A stretch of DNA of 64,000 nucleotides from Pogonophryne albipinna (taxonomy: Eukaryota; Chordata; Actinopteri; Perciformes; Artedidraconidae), in the NCBI GenBank assembly GCA_028583405.1, contig CM053243.1, positions 30,741,632 to 30,805,631 on the forward strand. Direction: 5' to 3'. The notes below the pieces were generated by a model. The model saw only the letters and a list, made by a program, of their open reading frames with translations, searched no databases and was not told the origin of the DNA. Positions within the stretch are counted from its first letter, which is position 1. Each line of letters opens with the position of its first letter. A program made the position numbers and the translations under genes. Of this stretch, positions 1 to 14,594 are shown piece by piece.

Positions 1-2300
1 TAAGTGCCAGAAAGGCTGTAGCAAAAGGAGGAGTTTATTTCTCATTGGAAGAGATTCTTATTTCTTTACTCTTTTGTTTAAATTTCATTTTTCATAATTT
101 TTACATTTTATTTTGTACAGATGTTATAGTGAAAAGTGGATATAAAAAAATATTTTTTTTAAGCATTTATTTTGTAAAGCATGTATAATACCATGTGTTA
201 TGCATTTCACTTGACTTTGTTTCTGTATTTGGGCATTTGATAGGTTATGAAGACATTTACAAATGTGACCCAGTGAGATAGATTGAAAATTAATAATATA
301 ATGGCAATGTTCAACCGCCATTTGTAAACACTGTGTGAAGGAATATACTGCAAGCCTAGTAACCACATTTGTTTACGTTTTCATACTGTCATATGCAGCC
401 TGTTATACAAATAACACAGTGTCTCAACAGATAAGAGTTTCCAGAACAAAGCCCAAACCCATATATCAGTACTTAAAAAAGACAGTGGTACTGTTCAAAT
501 GTGATCAGGAGGATGGTGCCCTTAATTAAATGTTAATACGCTAGTAAAGTGATGTCGGCAAACTACATTTCATTACAGTTGTAGCTTACAGCTGTCGTGG
601 ATTTGTCAGAAGATTATATGAAATATATCCTGTATTCATTTCAGGAAGATTTGCCAATTTGCTAAATAATTTGCAGCTTGTGTATTTGTGTACTAGGTAG
701 TATATGATTTACACAGAACTTGAAAACATCTCACATACTTTGCTGTTCTGTAAACTTTTTGTTAAATGATACATTGTACACAAAGTATAGGTGGAACACT
801 TGTGTGTGCTGTGCAGAGGGCTGTGTAAAGGGAGCAGGAAGATGCCTTTGCTTTTTTAATTTTCTCTCTCAGCAGTCCATAACATTGGTCTTATTTTTGC
901 CATCAGTGATATTGAATTTTTGCACACTCAGGACCGTGAAAATTACAAACAGCTGAATTATGTACAGAAACCAGTGAAAAGGACAGATTCATGACTCTTC
1001 AGACGTTAAAGTCTATTTTGCTACCAATTATTTTTGTAGGAGCGTAAAATGATTACGTGTTTTTGCATACACATGAAAAAAACAACTGCTCCAGATCTGG
1101 GGATGTAACCTTGTATTTTTCTACATGTGAGGACGAGGCAGTTTCAGGACAAAGCACAGCTCTTTACAAAGGGACATGTTTAGATGGGCAGAGGCATGTA
1201 AATAACAGTAGCTTCTCAAAGTCTGATGTCCCTATTTTTTGTTTTGTTTTAGGTATATGTACATGCAGTACATACATGTGATATATTGCCACCGTTAACC
1301 TTTATAATGTTGATGGTTTTGAAACGGGCAAATTAAAACCTGAAAAAGAAAATGTTGAGAAAAGCTTTTTGCTGATAGAAAAGCAGAGTCTTAGCTTTGG
1401 CCCCGTTTCCTTTCAGCCGCCCACTGTGGTGGAAGTGGATCGATTTCCTTCTGGTTCTATAACACTGAACAAAGACACAGTGGGTGAACACGGACAATAT
1501 TTTGAATGGTTTTACAGTACTTATTTACATTAACCCAGCTATTGATGTTAATGTTAGCCCGTGGTGCTAGTCTTTAACATTTATAGGGACTCTAGAGAAC
1601 AGCCAAGCCATACGATTTTACTGAAGAAGCCAAAAGATTTTTGATGTCTTTTTAAATGATCATGACTTTTAAACCCTAAAACTGTAAGGTGGGATGGTTT
1701 CAGAGAAAGTAGCATCTACCAATCTGAGACAGCTCGCCATTGAGCTTCTAGGGTCCTTGAACGCAGCATGTGTTACCCTAAATGGCTCTTTTTAACCCAA
1801 TGGAAGGTTGAACATTTTTGAAAAAGAGAAAGATTAATTTTGATGGAAATTGCAATTGGAATGTTATTTACGATATTGAGAGGAAAATAGATTTAAATGT
1901 GAATGGTGGGATAATTTATGACTATCTGCTCCTTACAAATATATTTCTTAAATCTGTATGATTTTTATTTTGATAAAAATGCAGATTAATTATTCAGACC
2001 TACCCCATAGTCAATGTAATAAGTTGGTTATATTTTGCAAGCAAATGTTTCATTTATATAAACTCAAGTCATAGTGAGATTTCCCGCCTTGTTTTAAGTG
2101 TTCACTGTTATCGTTATTAGTTGTGATTTATGTATGTGCTCTAATTTTGTCTTTTTAGATGTCTTGTATACAAATATACCCTTTATATTTCTCTGCCTAT
2201 AAAAAGTGGATGTGATGCTTTTATATGTTTGTGTATTATTGCTGGTCTATGAATAAAATATATATCTTGTGGTGATGAAACTGTAAACCAAATCTTCAAA
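1..2300. other. AT-rich stretch, possibly the 3' UTR of an upstream gene
   Basis: No open frame here resembles a known protein. The stretch is AT-rich and largely free of recognisable repeats, and a canonical AATAAA lies at about 2252 on the plus strand. That would fit the tail of a long 3' UTR whose coding part lies before the window. In mammals C15orf61 lies just upstream of MAP2K5 on the same strand, so it is one candidate, but nothing in the sequence identifies it. This is a guess from texture only. Confidence 0.2.
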
Positions 2301-5300
2301 CCACCCGTCAGTAACTGTTTAGCATACTATTGTACTCAGATTCAGTTTGTTGAGTATAATTGGTCCAAAATGGAATAATTCCACATTTGATTTAATAGCT
2401 TATTACATTTTGTGTACATGAAAGGTACATACCCGCCTCTCTGGAGACACTTCAGGTTGTACACTCCTCTGTCTGTTTTGTTCTGTAGTTTGGGGATTTC
2501 CTTGTCTGTGGTGGATAAATTGGCGCTGTCCGGAAGCAGACAGAAACAGTAATTACCAAAGCAGACACTGTTGGCTCTTCACTTATTGCTGCGTTACACC
2601 CTAATGCCAACCATATCCCTTTCTGCTGTCACAGAGGCACGACATGGCCCTGAATATGAAAGCAAGGCTTTGTTCTGATGCCCTTAAGGTAAAGTAGTGC
2701 AGGCACTTCCGAAACCACGTCACTGTGGTGACAAATAGTTTGGGTGCATGAGAAAATCCATTGTTGAAGTGAAAGAGGGGGCGTGACCAAAACCAAAGAT
2801 GTGTAATTCTGCAGGTCCACTCTGTAATGTCTGGATTCATTTAAAAACGGTCAACGCAGTAGTAGGCGAGTCCTCATGATGCTTTATACATTTCTGTATA
2901 TGCTACTCTACTGTCTGATGGTATCAAAAGATGAAGCAGCAGCTTCTGCAGCACTTCTCCAACACGTTCTCTGAGTTTTGCCTGAGCTTCCTTCCAGACA
3001 GCACAAACACTAATTAAACAAGCAGTCAGGCAGGGATTGAGACTGTAAATGTGTTTATGTGCACACATCAAATATGGAGCTGCTCTGCAAAATACTAAGG
3101 TTATTATCTTAAGGTTTATAACATACACAGTCATCGATATAAAAATAATGTATATCAAGCAGTTTCACTTGGTACTTTCCTATATTAGGCAGTTTATGAT
3201 GATTTAAACATATCTATATATTAACAGTTTAGGCACTTACTAAGACTTATAATACAGATGAATCTACTTAAACTGTCTAATTATAAAGTAATGTTGTTTT
3301 ATAGTGTACTCCAAGAGAGATATTATAAAGCAGTTTCAGGATAACTCACTAAATGAACACAGAAGCATGATTTTGAAACCTCAATAATATTGACACAGTG
3401 GATGCTATCAGACAGCAGACGCTTTTTAAGATACTGGTTGAGTGGTCCTGTCTGAGTGAAAATGATTTATAAATCATGGACTGAGATTGTCTATTCCACA
3501 CGGACCAGATCTAGACACAAGCCTTTTTGAAATAAGTGGAGAGCTGTAGGGTGTGGTGGTGGGCCTATGTTTTCACGTAAAGTGCATCCGGCTCATAATC
3601 ATTTTATTCAGATATTTTTACTCAGTATGCTGGCCGTAAAAATTATCTGAATATAACTATCATAGTATTATTTGGTGGTCACTCACAGCTCATGTCAAAG
3701 AGGAAATTATATTATTATAGTGTATGATTTATCACATCATTACAAAGTGTCGGTTAAGTCTTTCGCTCCCATGCTGACGACCCCAGTTTTAATTCAACGT
3801 ATTATTGGTCTTATTTAAGCTGCTTTATTTAAAGATATCATTTCCATTGTTTGTTCAGTGTTGTTATTAAACTGATGCAAATGATCTGCTTTAGATCAAC
3901 ACTGTCATCTGCTGGCAGCATGGATTACTGCTGTGCCTGATACAAAGGCAGTGTTAACTTTAATGTTCCCAAACTATTGTTTATTTACTTAGTTTGAGAG
4001 TATGTTTACCTTTATTTGATAGTGTACACTAGGGAGGTGACTCAACACTATTACTAGCTTCATTGTAACTCTATATACCTGTGAAAATGATCTGCTTTAA
4101 CTGGACAACCACTTCAATGAGGTGTGTTCCTGTTTGGAGAAAACCTAGGTGCAGCAAAAAGTAAAGATGTTTAGCAAAAGTCCACAAATGGATGCACATT
4201 AACACCAGACACAATTTAAAATAATGCTTGTCTAATTGTCTTGTATGTTAACATAGACAGTTTATCTAGGATTCTAGTTAAACTCTACTGATACAGACTT
4301 TTTAAAGGTAACTCGTAAATCTGGCTTATTAGGCACCTTTAAACTCAGAAGTCATCAGTCTTAAAAAGCACAGGTTACCCTAGTATAAGACTATTGAATA
4401 ATATAGTGCAAATTCAATCAATGCACAAATATCAAACTCAAAGTTATTAATATCTTCGATCCCTATATCTGTTCATAAACGTATCACTCCAACCCATTAA
4501 TGAAATGAAGAATTACCGCCTGTTAGTGTTGGCCTACATGATTACAGCTAATAATGATGAAATGGTCCTGTGTGCAGTCAGTGGAACGAAGGCCTTTGTG
4601 AGGAAACGTCTCATGATTTCTGTTGAATTGAGGAGTGGGCCCAAAGATGAACAGATGACTGCCGTCAGCTCTGTCTCCACGTGAAGGTCACTCTAGCAGG
4701 TGCTGACAGCGAGAACATTTGTTGGTAAACAAATCCATCTTTACAAAGGTCACCATTTGCTTCGTGTCACTCACTCCCCCTCTGTCTCTCTTTCCCCTAA
4801 ATATATCTTTATCTGTATCCTCTCTTTATCTTTTTGTCCTTCATCACTCTCTTCCTGATCGTTCCTGCTCTCTGTTTACTTCTTTGGTACTGGCCTGAGT
4901 TATTTGAATGAGGAATGACTGTCATTGGGCAGAATTCTGCCAAGGTATAGAAAAAGCGCTCAGCATTATCAGCATTCAGTGGCCACCAACCTGATTGCAC
5001 GGGTGGCTACATTACACTACAGCAGCAGGTACTCGGCCCGGCATGCCAGCTGAGATGGGCACCCATTCCCCAACCGGCTGCTGTTGGCCCTCTGCCTGCA
5101 TGTCACACACACACACACACACACACATGCAAACACCAGCCACTACGCTAGCCATGCAACACTCATCCCCCTTGTCATCTGTACCACTCGTGCAGGAGAG
5201 GAAACTGTCACACTGTCTCAACTGAGCAGACGTTTTGTTCAGACAACATTCATAAGCACCTGGCTAACACTTATGTTCAGTCGAAAGAAATGTGAGCTTA

Positions 5301-6841
5301 TAAGATGTTCAAATGCAAGCTGGTTGTAAGAGAGTTTCTGGTATAGCGGGGAACAAGAACAAGAGTTTATTTGCCCCTGAAAGCAACGTGCTGCACCTGG
5401 GTGGAGCTTTTTCCTCCTGTTCTCAGTTTCTCTCCCTTCAAAAACACCCAACTTAATGTGAAGAGGAATGCTCCCATTGTTAAATATTGATATTAATAAT
5501 AAAGTCCAAAGCAAGAACAGGTCAACATTAAACCAAAAAGAACAGGGAACAAGAACGATCATAGGAGCAGAGAGAGAGACTGTGAGGAGAAGAAGTGGGG
5601 AAAAGAGGCAGTGAGGGAAACATATTTACTGACATCCATGGGCTGTCACCACTCTGATTAATGGTGGTTGGAATCCCTGCCTGGTGAAAAGGTGTTGTTC
5701 GGGTGTAGAGGAAACCCAGGCGCTGACCTAGAACTAATAGCATTCGATTTGAACAAGCTGTCCACAGCACCGGGCTGGAAAGAAAAGGAAATAATAAAAG
5801 TTAGAAATGGGAAACAAGGTGAGAAGGTTCACATGGAAACCTTTGAACTTTGAACACCTGGCCTGACTCCACACCGTGTCCAACTGACTATTCTCTATAT
5901 AGTACGCATTTTATTCAAGTAGTGGTCAATACAACCTTAATTGGCCCTTTAAGGTGAATACATGTGAGATTCAGGGTCCGTGAGGACACAGGTCATGCAA
6001 AGAACAACCAGTTTAGCATGTAAGCATGCACAACTGAGGCTGTTAGGGAATAATTGTCTTAGGTATTCAACCTTCGACAGAGTTCATAATTTTCTCCTCT
6101 CACTGTCTCCTTTCCCATGGCATAGTTCTACGGCCTTGGGTATTGCTGCTATCTCTCTTAAGGAGGAGCAGCTTGGGCGCATTGTTGTTGCCAGTCTGAC
6201 AGAGCACAAGACGCCATGAGGTAGTTTACTGTTCAGGGACGAAGGTTCCCAGGCGCACATTCTTTTGTATGGACGAGAGCTCTAGTTAGATTCAGGGTCC
6301 ATAATTGTTTAGTCTCACTGATGAAGAATGTTGATTATTACACTCCAAACTAGTTGTGTCAACTCGTGACACACCAGCTGTTTTGTCAATTCTCCGGACG
6401 TAACTCCAAATAAACCATCAGTGTTTGCCATCAAAGCTCCAGCTCTCCTCGTGCCTCTCTGAGTCCTGACTACATTGCTACAGAAGTTTCCCCCACAGAG
6501 GCCTGTTGAAATGTCAATAACTTTGCAGATATTTGGTCACAAACACAGGTACTAGATAAGTTACACCTGAGTTCTTCTGAGAAAGTTTGTCCTGAGGGAA
6601 GCATGGATCACTCACTGTACTCAGTTCAATGACAATGCATCCAATAGTGGGAATGATATTTGAGTTGGGAAACTTGCCACGCAACCAACATATTTTGTAG
6701 AAAAAGATTAGGTGAGTAGTAAGATTACAAGTTAAATATTTAGTTTGAGCTCTTTTAGTTAAATCAGGTCTTACTTGTATAGCCCATCAATAATTCAATG
6801 GCATTATAGGCATCAAAAGAAAGAAAGTTTTATGTTGGTCC
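2301..6841. other. Intergenic DNA without a recognised gene
   Basis: Only short frames occur, with no similarity that I recognise. The region contains a short CA microsatellite near 5104-5127 and ordinary AT-rich unique-looking sequence. A stretch at about 5950-6482, with an AATAAA-like signal near 6409, has the look of an LTR, but I could not define its ends. Confidence 0.5.
5104..5127. repeat. Short (CA)n microsatellite
   Basis: A simple dinucleotide run of about 12 units. It generates spurious HTHT and VCVC frames on the two strands. Confidence 0.9.
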
Positions 6842-6845
6842 TTAA

Positions 6846-7983
6846 AGGGGGGGTAGGTAAGTTTCAGAAACCGGCTCGAGTGCACTAAAATTTGAAAGTA
6901 CACAGCCGAAAAGAATCCGCCCCTTCCTTCAGACTTCCTTACAGAGCACCTCCTCCAACACACATGAACGCGCACATGACTTAGGTTGGCTATATAGTTC
7001 AGGGGAATTGTAAACCATACAAAACCTGTCCAAGAGAAAAAGAGCGACCACGGCGTCAGATTTCAACTCTGTGTGTATGGGGGTTATTCCCTATCTTTAT
7101 TCAAGAGCGTGGTATTTAAATTTGAGAGCATACTTTATTGATTTCCTTCACTCAAACCCTGTCATCGCACCAAAGACAAACCAAAGAGTAACCGCCCTTA
7201 CGGGACGCTGTAATAAGTAAAACGAACGCACCCGCAAGGACACCTGGCCTCCTATTGGTTGAGGGATTTTGACAGGATTGTTGCACAAAAGTTTCGAGCG
7301 CGCAGAGAATAAATCTGAGAGCAGAACAAATCCGTAAGCAGCAATATATCTGAGTGCAAGCGTACAGTTTGAGCAGAAGCAGAGCAAATCTAAGTGCAAG
7401 CAGGCACTATTTGAGTGCGAGGACAGGGTTTGAGGGAAATAAATACATAAAGTATGCTCTCAAATTTAAATACCACGCTCTTGAATAAAGATAGGGAATA
7501 ACCCCCATAGGTGTGTTGCATCAGTTGTCGCCATCGTTGAAAAGCAACTCCGATATTGACTCTGGTTTGAATTCTCCTAGTTTCCACTTTGTTTTTGTTC
7601 CTAATTTGCTCCGTTACATTATTTCTTTTGCCACCAGTAGACGATGTTGAACCTAACTCTGCCATGGTGAAAGTGGCCGCCTGTTGCTGGCGAGTCATTG
7701 AAGTACTGCTGCAATGCACGCCCAATGACGGCACGCCCAATGAGGGCACGAGATACATTTGTGCGTGCACGAGATGGAAGGCTGACAGACAGGACGGCAA
7801 TGCCCGGCTAAACGGATTGGTCGTACTTTTTACAGTATTACGGCTTCCACAGATGAAATTTTTTTATGGATTTTTTGTCAAAGCACTTAAGATATGCATT
7901 GCTATCGGGATGTTAAGAGCATTCCATGGAATATAACAAAAAGTATATCTCGAGCCGGTTTCTCAAACTTACCTACCCCCCCT
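6846..7983. mobile_element. TTAA-flanked non-autonomous DNA transposon, full-length copy 1 (composite)
   Basis: The element starts with an A followed by a run of seven G and TAGGTAAGTTT, and ends with the inverted complement. The terminal inverted repeats extend about 35 bp, through the GAAACCGGCTCGAG motif. TTAA directly flanks both ends (6842-6845 and 7984-7987). TTAA target duplications are typical of the piggyBac and Kolobok superfamilies, but no transposase is visible, so it would move only in trans. A second, nearly identical copy is at 37908-39048. I compared the two by eye and saw roughly a dozen small differences, so the family was probably active recently. Frames of up to 136 codons inside it have no recognisable homology and look incidental. 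The superfamily assignment is inference. Confidence 0.8.
7076..7509. repeat. Inner inverted-repeat unit nested in composite copy 1
   Basis: Arms of nearly 90 bp (7076-7162 and 7422-7509) form an imperfect inverted repeat beginning TATGGGGGTTATTCC. The central 260 bp contains degenerate short repeats around GAGTGCAAG. It looks like a second MITE-like element that inserted into the outer element before the composite multiplied, because the second outer copy carries it at the same place. No clean target duplication was found at its edges. Confidence 0.65.
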
Positions 7984-10257
7984 TTAAAGACTCAGCCCTT
8001 TCATGCACACAGGCTCAGAGAAAAAACTCAACACAATTACCAATAGCTCCTGCTCATGTTTCCTTTCAAAACACCACAAAAAAAGGTCTTGCTTCAAATA
8101 ATCTGCAGTGCATTTGCCAGGAACATCATCCTGCCGTGGTTGTTATTGCTGAGGGCAACAGCAAGCCCAACAGCTGGGACATAATGAAGCTTTCAGGCAC
8201 TTCAGCCCCTGTCTGCTTCCACCAGATGTTCCAAGTTTTCCCTCCAAAAAGCTCTGATGCCAAAATGGGGACGATCGCTAGCAAAGCGGGTATCAGTTAG
8301 CTCCACAGTTGAGTCATGATTATAGGGTGATATTTGGGTTAATTGCCTTTTTCATGTCCATTGGGCGAGGCCCTGTCTTGGTTGTCATTTTGTGTATAGC
8401 TGAGAAAAGCAGTTTGAGTGAAACTAGAGCCGCTGTTATCAGCCTGGATATGGAGTCAGTTGGGAATAGATTAACATGATGTTATTGATTTATTGTTCAA
8501 GGCAAGCTTTCTTTGTGAATTACAGTATTGTTTGGTTGTTGATGAGAGAGTACATTAAAGTGTGTCATCATGTGTCCTCAAAGTAAGATGTCAGCTGGAA
8601 ATGCCACACCATAAACCAATTAATTAAAGATGTAAGATAATGCACAGACGGACACCATCTTCACAGAGTCGGACGAATCAGCAGCCTCTCTGATAGATCA
8701 GTGCTACTGAATGGGAGCTACAGATGGACAGACCGCAGCAGATGTTTGTTAAACTCCGCTCCATGTCACATGATGACGGAAAGTAATAGTTTATCCTGGA
8801 GAGGAATAGAGACCACTGAAAATGTATTGATATCAATGACACCAGTTTGTGTCATCTGTTTGGGAATGCTGATCACTTTTTGTTTTACTTAGTTTAATAT
8901 TTCATAATCTACCCCTTGTCGGTGGAACCATGTTGCATGCTAACTGAATTAATTGAGACTAGTTGTTTTTACATATGTAATTAATTTAAATCATATCAAT
9001 TATGCTTCACTCAGTTCCTGTTAAAGTGAAGAGGAAAATAGTCAAAACCTGTTTTCTGTTTGGGAAAATGAAGAAATCTCTATTGGCTATCCTGTCACTG
9101 ATCAATGCACATTTAGAAGTTAAACATCTGGCAATCCGCTGGAAATTGGCTTCTATGGTAACATTGTGTTGCCATCATCCTCCCATCATTAGCTTTCACC
9201 ATTGCCCCGGGGTCCATAATGTCGTTATCTTACATGGAGTTGCAGTAAAGTGATGTTACATGACGTTTCTCAACTCTTTTTATTGAAGTAGCCTGCCATG
9301 CAGCCTGCTTGTCCTATTCCATGGGCACCACAGGGAAATGAGCATGATCAGAGCAAAGGCTTGATGACATGAGGTTTCAAATTTATTGCGTCAAACATAA
9401 TTTAATTTTGGGATTAGTCAAATAAAATGCATCACACACTCGCAGAAAAAGCTCTCTAGCAGTGGTGTAATCGTATGGAAAATGGGCTATTTGGTATCGA
9501 GCCAGTTGCTTTTATACATTTCCAGTCTCATTTTTGTTGCCAGACGTCAATCTGCTTCAATTTCTGCTCACATCTGTATGAAGCACAAAAGGTTTAACGC
9601 GGATATTCAAAGTTGCATCATTGCTGCACTAGTTTTAATCGAATGTGCAGTCAAAATGATTAGCCACAATGACTGAAATTATGTAGTTGTAATTACAAAC
9701 AGATGGGAGGCTTTATTTGCACTTTAGGCGGTTGTGTGCATGGGAAATGCAGTGTGAACAAGAATAATTAAGAAGTTAAAGTCCTGTTTTTTTCCAAGTT
9801 GTGTTTAAACTATCAACACTATGATGTAAATTTGTTTCAAATTAGCTATATAGTTATATGAAGCTCTGCCTGCAGCCACCATCACCTTCAAGACTCAAAG
9901 TTGTAAAGATACATAGACTTTTTATGTATTTATTGAAACCTCAGTGTAATGGAGGGAAGCAGCGTGTAAAGGCTGAAGTGCCTCATGCTGAGGAGTTTCA
10001 TGATACCCGAGGGCTCATTGGGATCGTAACCAATCGAGTGACGAAGACTGTCCTTTCTGTTTTAGGGTAACATTCCATTTGTACTTTACCTTTAACTTCC
10101 AGAGGAATAACTAATTGCCAAAGTTCAGGTTTTCCCTTGGGATCAGGGCTCCCCAGGGGTCTAAAAATATGAGGGTTTACATAATAATGAAAGGAAAAAA
10201 TACAACAAGAATTACTGTTACTAGTTCTGACTTTTCTCAACTCATAGTATAGAATTG

Positions 10258-10385
10258 GGAGGGATGAAACCCTCTTTAATGGTCACACATGCAGAGCACA
10301 CAGCACACACAGTGACATTTGGCCTCTGCATTTAACCCATCCTAGTACCAGGAGTCTAGTACTAGGAGCAGTGGGAGTCATGTCC
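10258..10385. repeat. Teleost interspersed repeat fragment
   Basis: The stretch around CTCTGCATTTAACCCATC, followed by CTAGGAGCAGTGGG, matches a pattern I know from many fish genomes, where it occurs as a dispersed repeat. I am unsure of its family name and class. It is a fragment without visible ends. Confidence 0.55.
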
Positions 10386-13300
10386 ACATTAGTGTCATAT
10401 TGGGAAAGGGTTTTTCATGAATAATGTATGTTATTTCATTGTGCATTGTATTCATGACTGCCAAATACTGATACCTGGGAATCAACGCTCACTTGCATGA
10501 CAATAAGAACACAACATCCACTTGTACACAGGCAGTATCATAATCTAAATTGCAGACCATAATTACATTGAATCTGCCTCCACAGAGGATGAACCTTTTT
10601 CATTTTAGAAACTCATGAACTTCATCCTGGCAACTCCATTATAGTGGTATTGCAAATATGAACACAAGATGTTTAATGGCTGCAGTTATTCAACTTTGAC
10701 TTGTTTTTTTATTTCAGCAATGCGTGGCTAAAACTGACGTTCATTACTGCCCGGTACAACGGCAGTCCTCTGTTGGACTCCAAACGTCACTGGGGCAGCT
10801 CTGTGTTACAGTATCTTGTTTTCCACTCTGATTTATTCTACTAGTGCAAGGATAAAACCTTTATTGCCAAGCTATGTCTTCCAAATGTCTTCCAACATCA
10901 TCTGTGCAAATTTCCTTCAAATGACCGGAAACATTTAGGCTGATTTAGCTTAGTCAGTAAATGACCTTAACCTCCTTTCTTCCACTCCACCTTTGTTCTC
11001 TCCAAGAAATCTAACAAGTTATCAGTAAGTTGTGTATTCTGTCTTAACACTCTATTACAGTGTAATGAATATTTCATCCTCTAGGGGCCGCTAATGGGCT
11101 TTAGTGTTTAACCTATTAATGAGAACAATTATCAAACTACTCTCATTACCTACAACTAGCTGCCAGGGTTTTTCTACATTTGTACTTTAATTTGGATGGT
11201 TCGTCTGTAGTTAAGTAGTGATCAGAATACCTTTTTTGTCTTTTAAATGTCCAGTTTCTCCCACCCTCTCCTTTGAACCTGGTTCACTGCACACACAGCC
11301 CACAACAGGGTGAGTTGTTAGCAGTTTACTCCATGCACAACAGAGGTCAGTAGAAGCTGCTCTTGCATGACGTTAGCCCATCCTCTCCATCAGTGCTAGT
11401 GTCATGCTGAGTGCTGTGGACTAAAGTTTCCAAAAGATGCTGTTGGTGTGGAAGTCTTTCTTTAAGCTACCATTAACAAACAGCTTGTATCTTATTTCCA
11501 CCCTACCTGATTCAGCAAACCTGCAAGCACAGGCGTGCTTTATTTATGCTGGCGGATTTTATGCATGACAGTTTTGCTGAGAGGAAAAAAAGTTCCCCCT
11601 TCCCGTCTTCCCATGTTTCCCCCATTGATTTTGGCGCTGCTATGATGTGGATCTGAGCCAGAAGTGTCACTTAGATGAATCACTGTTAGTCCAAGCTGGC
11701 ATAGCTCGGCACTGACAGAAGGGAGGATTCCACGCGGATCAAATAAATACAGATGTGAAGTAATTAGTTGTATTCCCAAGGAGCCTATTGTGTGCATGTT
11801 AAAGATGCCAGGGATCAGCTGGCTTTACCACTAGCAGCTTTTATCAATTTAAAAAGGAACGGAAACTAGGTGGGTCAGAACCCATGTGGCTCCGCACGAG
11901 ACGAGTCACAACCTGGAAATTAGACAAGGTGAAATGTCGACGATGCTTGAACATTTACAAAGGAGCTGACTTTTGTGATTCATAAAAAATAATCTGGCCT
12001 ATTCTTTAACAATACTACATTTTCTAAATCAAGCAAACATTTTAAATTCCGAGGTAAATATATCGGTACAATTCATGCACCACATATTGCTAAAACTGAG
12101 TGTGGTTCCTAAAGTCATAACCAGGGAAAGTTATGCTTATTGCATTACTTATTTTGTTGTATTTACTAATTTCCTTTTCATTTAACCTCGATAAACCTAT
12201 ACCTACCTTAAACAACATTCTTATTAATATAATAAACAATAACATTTTATATTTATTGACAGTCCCCAATATGGTGATGAACTTGTTTAAATGTATTTTA
12301 CAACAAATGCTGTTGCTTTGGTGCTTTGCAACATTTTGAAAGGGCACATCAGGTTAGAGACCTTCAACAATTAGAGTAAAACACGCTTTGATCTCCACTC
12401 AGACCAAAAGCTCATTTGAAAAAAAGCTCTGCTTTAAGTGCACCATCTGATAACAAAAGCAGTGTACATTAGACTGCCATTACGATTAATGCCACTTCCT
12501 TGTGAAATTGAAACCCACTTTTTGTTGCTCTCGCAATTATAGGCCCTTTCAGGAGGGGACGTATTTATGCCTAGCAGTTAGCAATGCATTGATTTAATAC
12601 GTTTCTAATCAGGACATACAGCTTCAGGGCCTAAAATGTTAATTTTTCCTGCTGCTTACAAAGTAGCCTTTGATTTTCTGTCACGGCAGTAATTACAGTG
12701 TTTTGCCACTAGATAGGGAGAGAGCTTTGTCTCCTCTAATTATGAGGCAATCATTGTAGTGCCAGCATGTTGTTCTCACCTTTTTGTTAATACTATTTTA
12801 ATTTTATTTGTACATCTTTCGGCTGTTACCTTCCCTTCCATGTCATACTGTGACACCGGTAACAATGTGTGTGTTTGTGTTTTTGAGTGTATATTTGGAG
12901 TGTAGTAGCCTAGTGACTGTAATTGTTGTGGTATGGGTGCTGTTAATTACTGGAGTAAACGGTTGAATCACGGCCAGGGCCCTTTGTGGTTGCAGAGTGG
13001 CGGGCAGCAGAGGAGAGAGACAGAGGGCTGGGAAATTGTTTTTACCATCTGGGGACCGAGGGAGAGAGAAGGGGAAGCAGAAAGGAGAAAAGGGGGAACA
13101 GCGGCAGACAGAGAGGCCCGATTGGTGGCCATAGCCTAAGGGTCCGGGGGTCCATATGGAAGGAAACACTTTGCCTTGCGCTTTATTGCACACCTTGCTG
13201 TTTTAATCAATGGCAAGCCTGTTCACAGAGCCGAGAGCAGCAGTGGTTGTTTCTCATTGTCTGACTGCTACTTCCACGTTTCCTGCTCCACTACACCCCA

Positions 13301-14594
13301 ACACTTCTTACCAAATCTCTGAAGAGCTGTGCAGCACTTTCAGGGCCTCTCTGGAAGCTGGAGAAGTGGATGTGCTGCGGTGAAAACATTTACACTATGC
13401 GCGAGGTGAAAAGACCCCTTTTTTGTAATGATGATTTGATACGCTCTTGCTCCTGCCTGGCTGCGCTGCTCTAATTTCCCAGCAAAGCAGGGATAAGAAT
13501 GCAGACGCCTGCTGTGAGTGGAGTCGTTTCTTAAAATGGAGGACACCATTCCATCTGAATTCCATTTGAGTGTTAAAAGTAATGGGATTAGGCTACAAAA
13601 GGCGTGTTAACACCGAGACGCTGGGACGTGTGCTAATAGCACCATAAAAGTGCCAGCCAGGAGTCGTCTGACTCCCTCGTAACCTCATCCTGGTTGCAGG
13701 CAGTTTTGGTAACCACCCCCCTCAGACCTAGCACCACGATCAGGAGTGAGGAGAGGAGCCTGTGACTGTGTGGGAGGTTGAGTGTTTGGTATCTTCACAG
13801 AACTCGTTGCATCAATAAGTCATTAAATTAGACTCATCTTGGAAAAAACATGTAGAGTTACCTGTTTGAAAGTGAAGTCCTGCTGTTGTTATTTCATGGG
13901 CAACATCTTAGATAAGTACCAACAGAGCAGCAATCACACAGTGGAGTGCTACACAGTATGTCATGCATCTGATGGTACTCGATGATTATAAGGACAAATC
14001 CATTAAAATGTAGTTTCACATTGTTTGCTGTGAATTATGGCAACACCAAACGCGAGCATGAATCAGGGGTACGAAACACTAAAATCTAAAATAAATCACT
14101 AAAAACAAATGTCATCATATGGTACTATGGACTTGAGATTTAATCAAAACTTAATCTTTCAGATGCAAGTAAATGGTTATACATTTCAACTGTGTTTAAC
14201 TTCAGTAGTAACCCAGAAGGATGTTTTGGATATCAAATATATGGCCTAAAGAATCCTCATCATCCCTAAGAAAAAGTGTGCATTGCACTCTGATTGGCTG
14301 GTACAGCTGCATGATGTCAGTCAGATCTCACATGGCAATAAACAGACTGCCCAACATAAACAGCATTCAGCATGATGTCTGCTTTCCAGAAGTCACAACA
14401 GTCTACACTGTCTCTCCTCAGCGTAAACTGACAGTCGCTGGTGTTTGGCCCGTTGTATTACAGCCTCTGCCATTACTTGGATTTGTGATTAAATTGAGCA
14501 AAGTGCTGCCGATAGACGAATTGTCCAGCCACTCTCAATTACCGTCTAGGGAGGGTACCTGAGAAAGCTTAACGCAGCAATTAACAACTTAATT

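Noticed and set aside
5950..6482. A possible solo LTR, with an AATAAA-like signal and an end resembling an LTR terminus
   Set aside because: I could not find matching flanking duplications, a primer-binding site or a polypurine tract, and no second copy is in the window.
7390..7800. A 136-codon minus-strand frame that recurs almost unchanged at 38452-38862
   Set aside because: Its recurrence only reflects the near-identical transposon copies. It overlaps opposite-strand frames of similar length and has no recognisable domain.
14221..14562. A 113-codon plus-strand frame upstream of the CA tracts
   Set aside because: No known domain, no recognisable codon bias and no splice or promoter context. 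Length alone is within chance for 64 kb.
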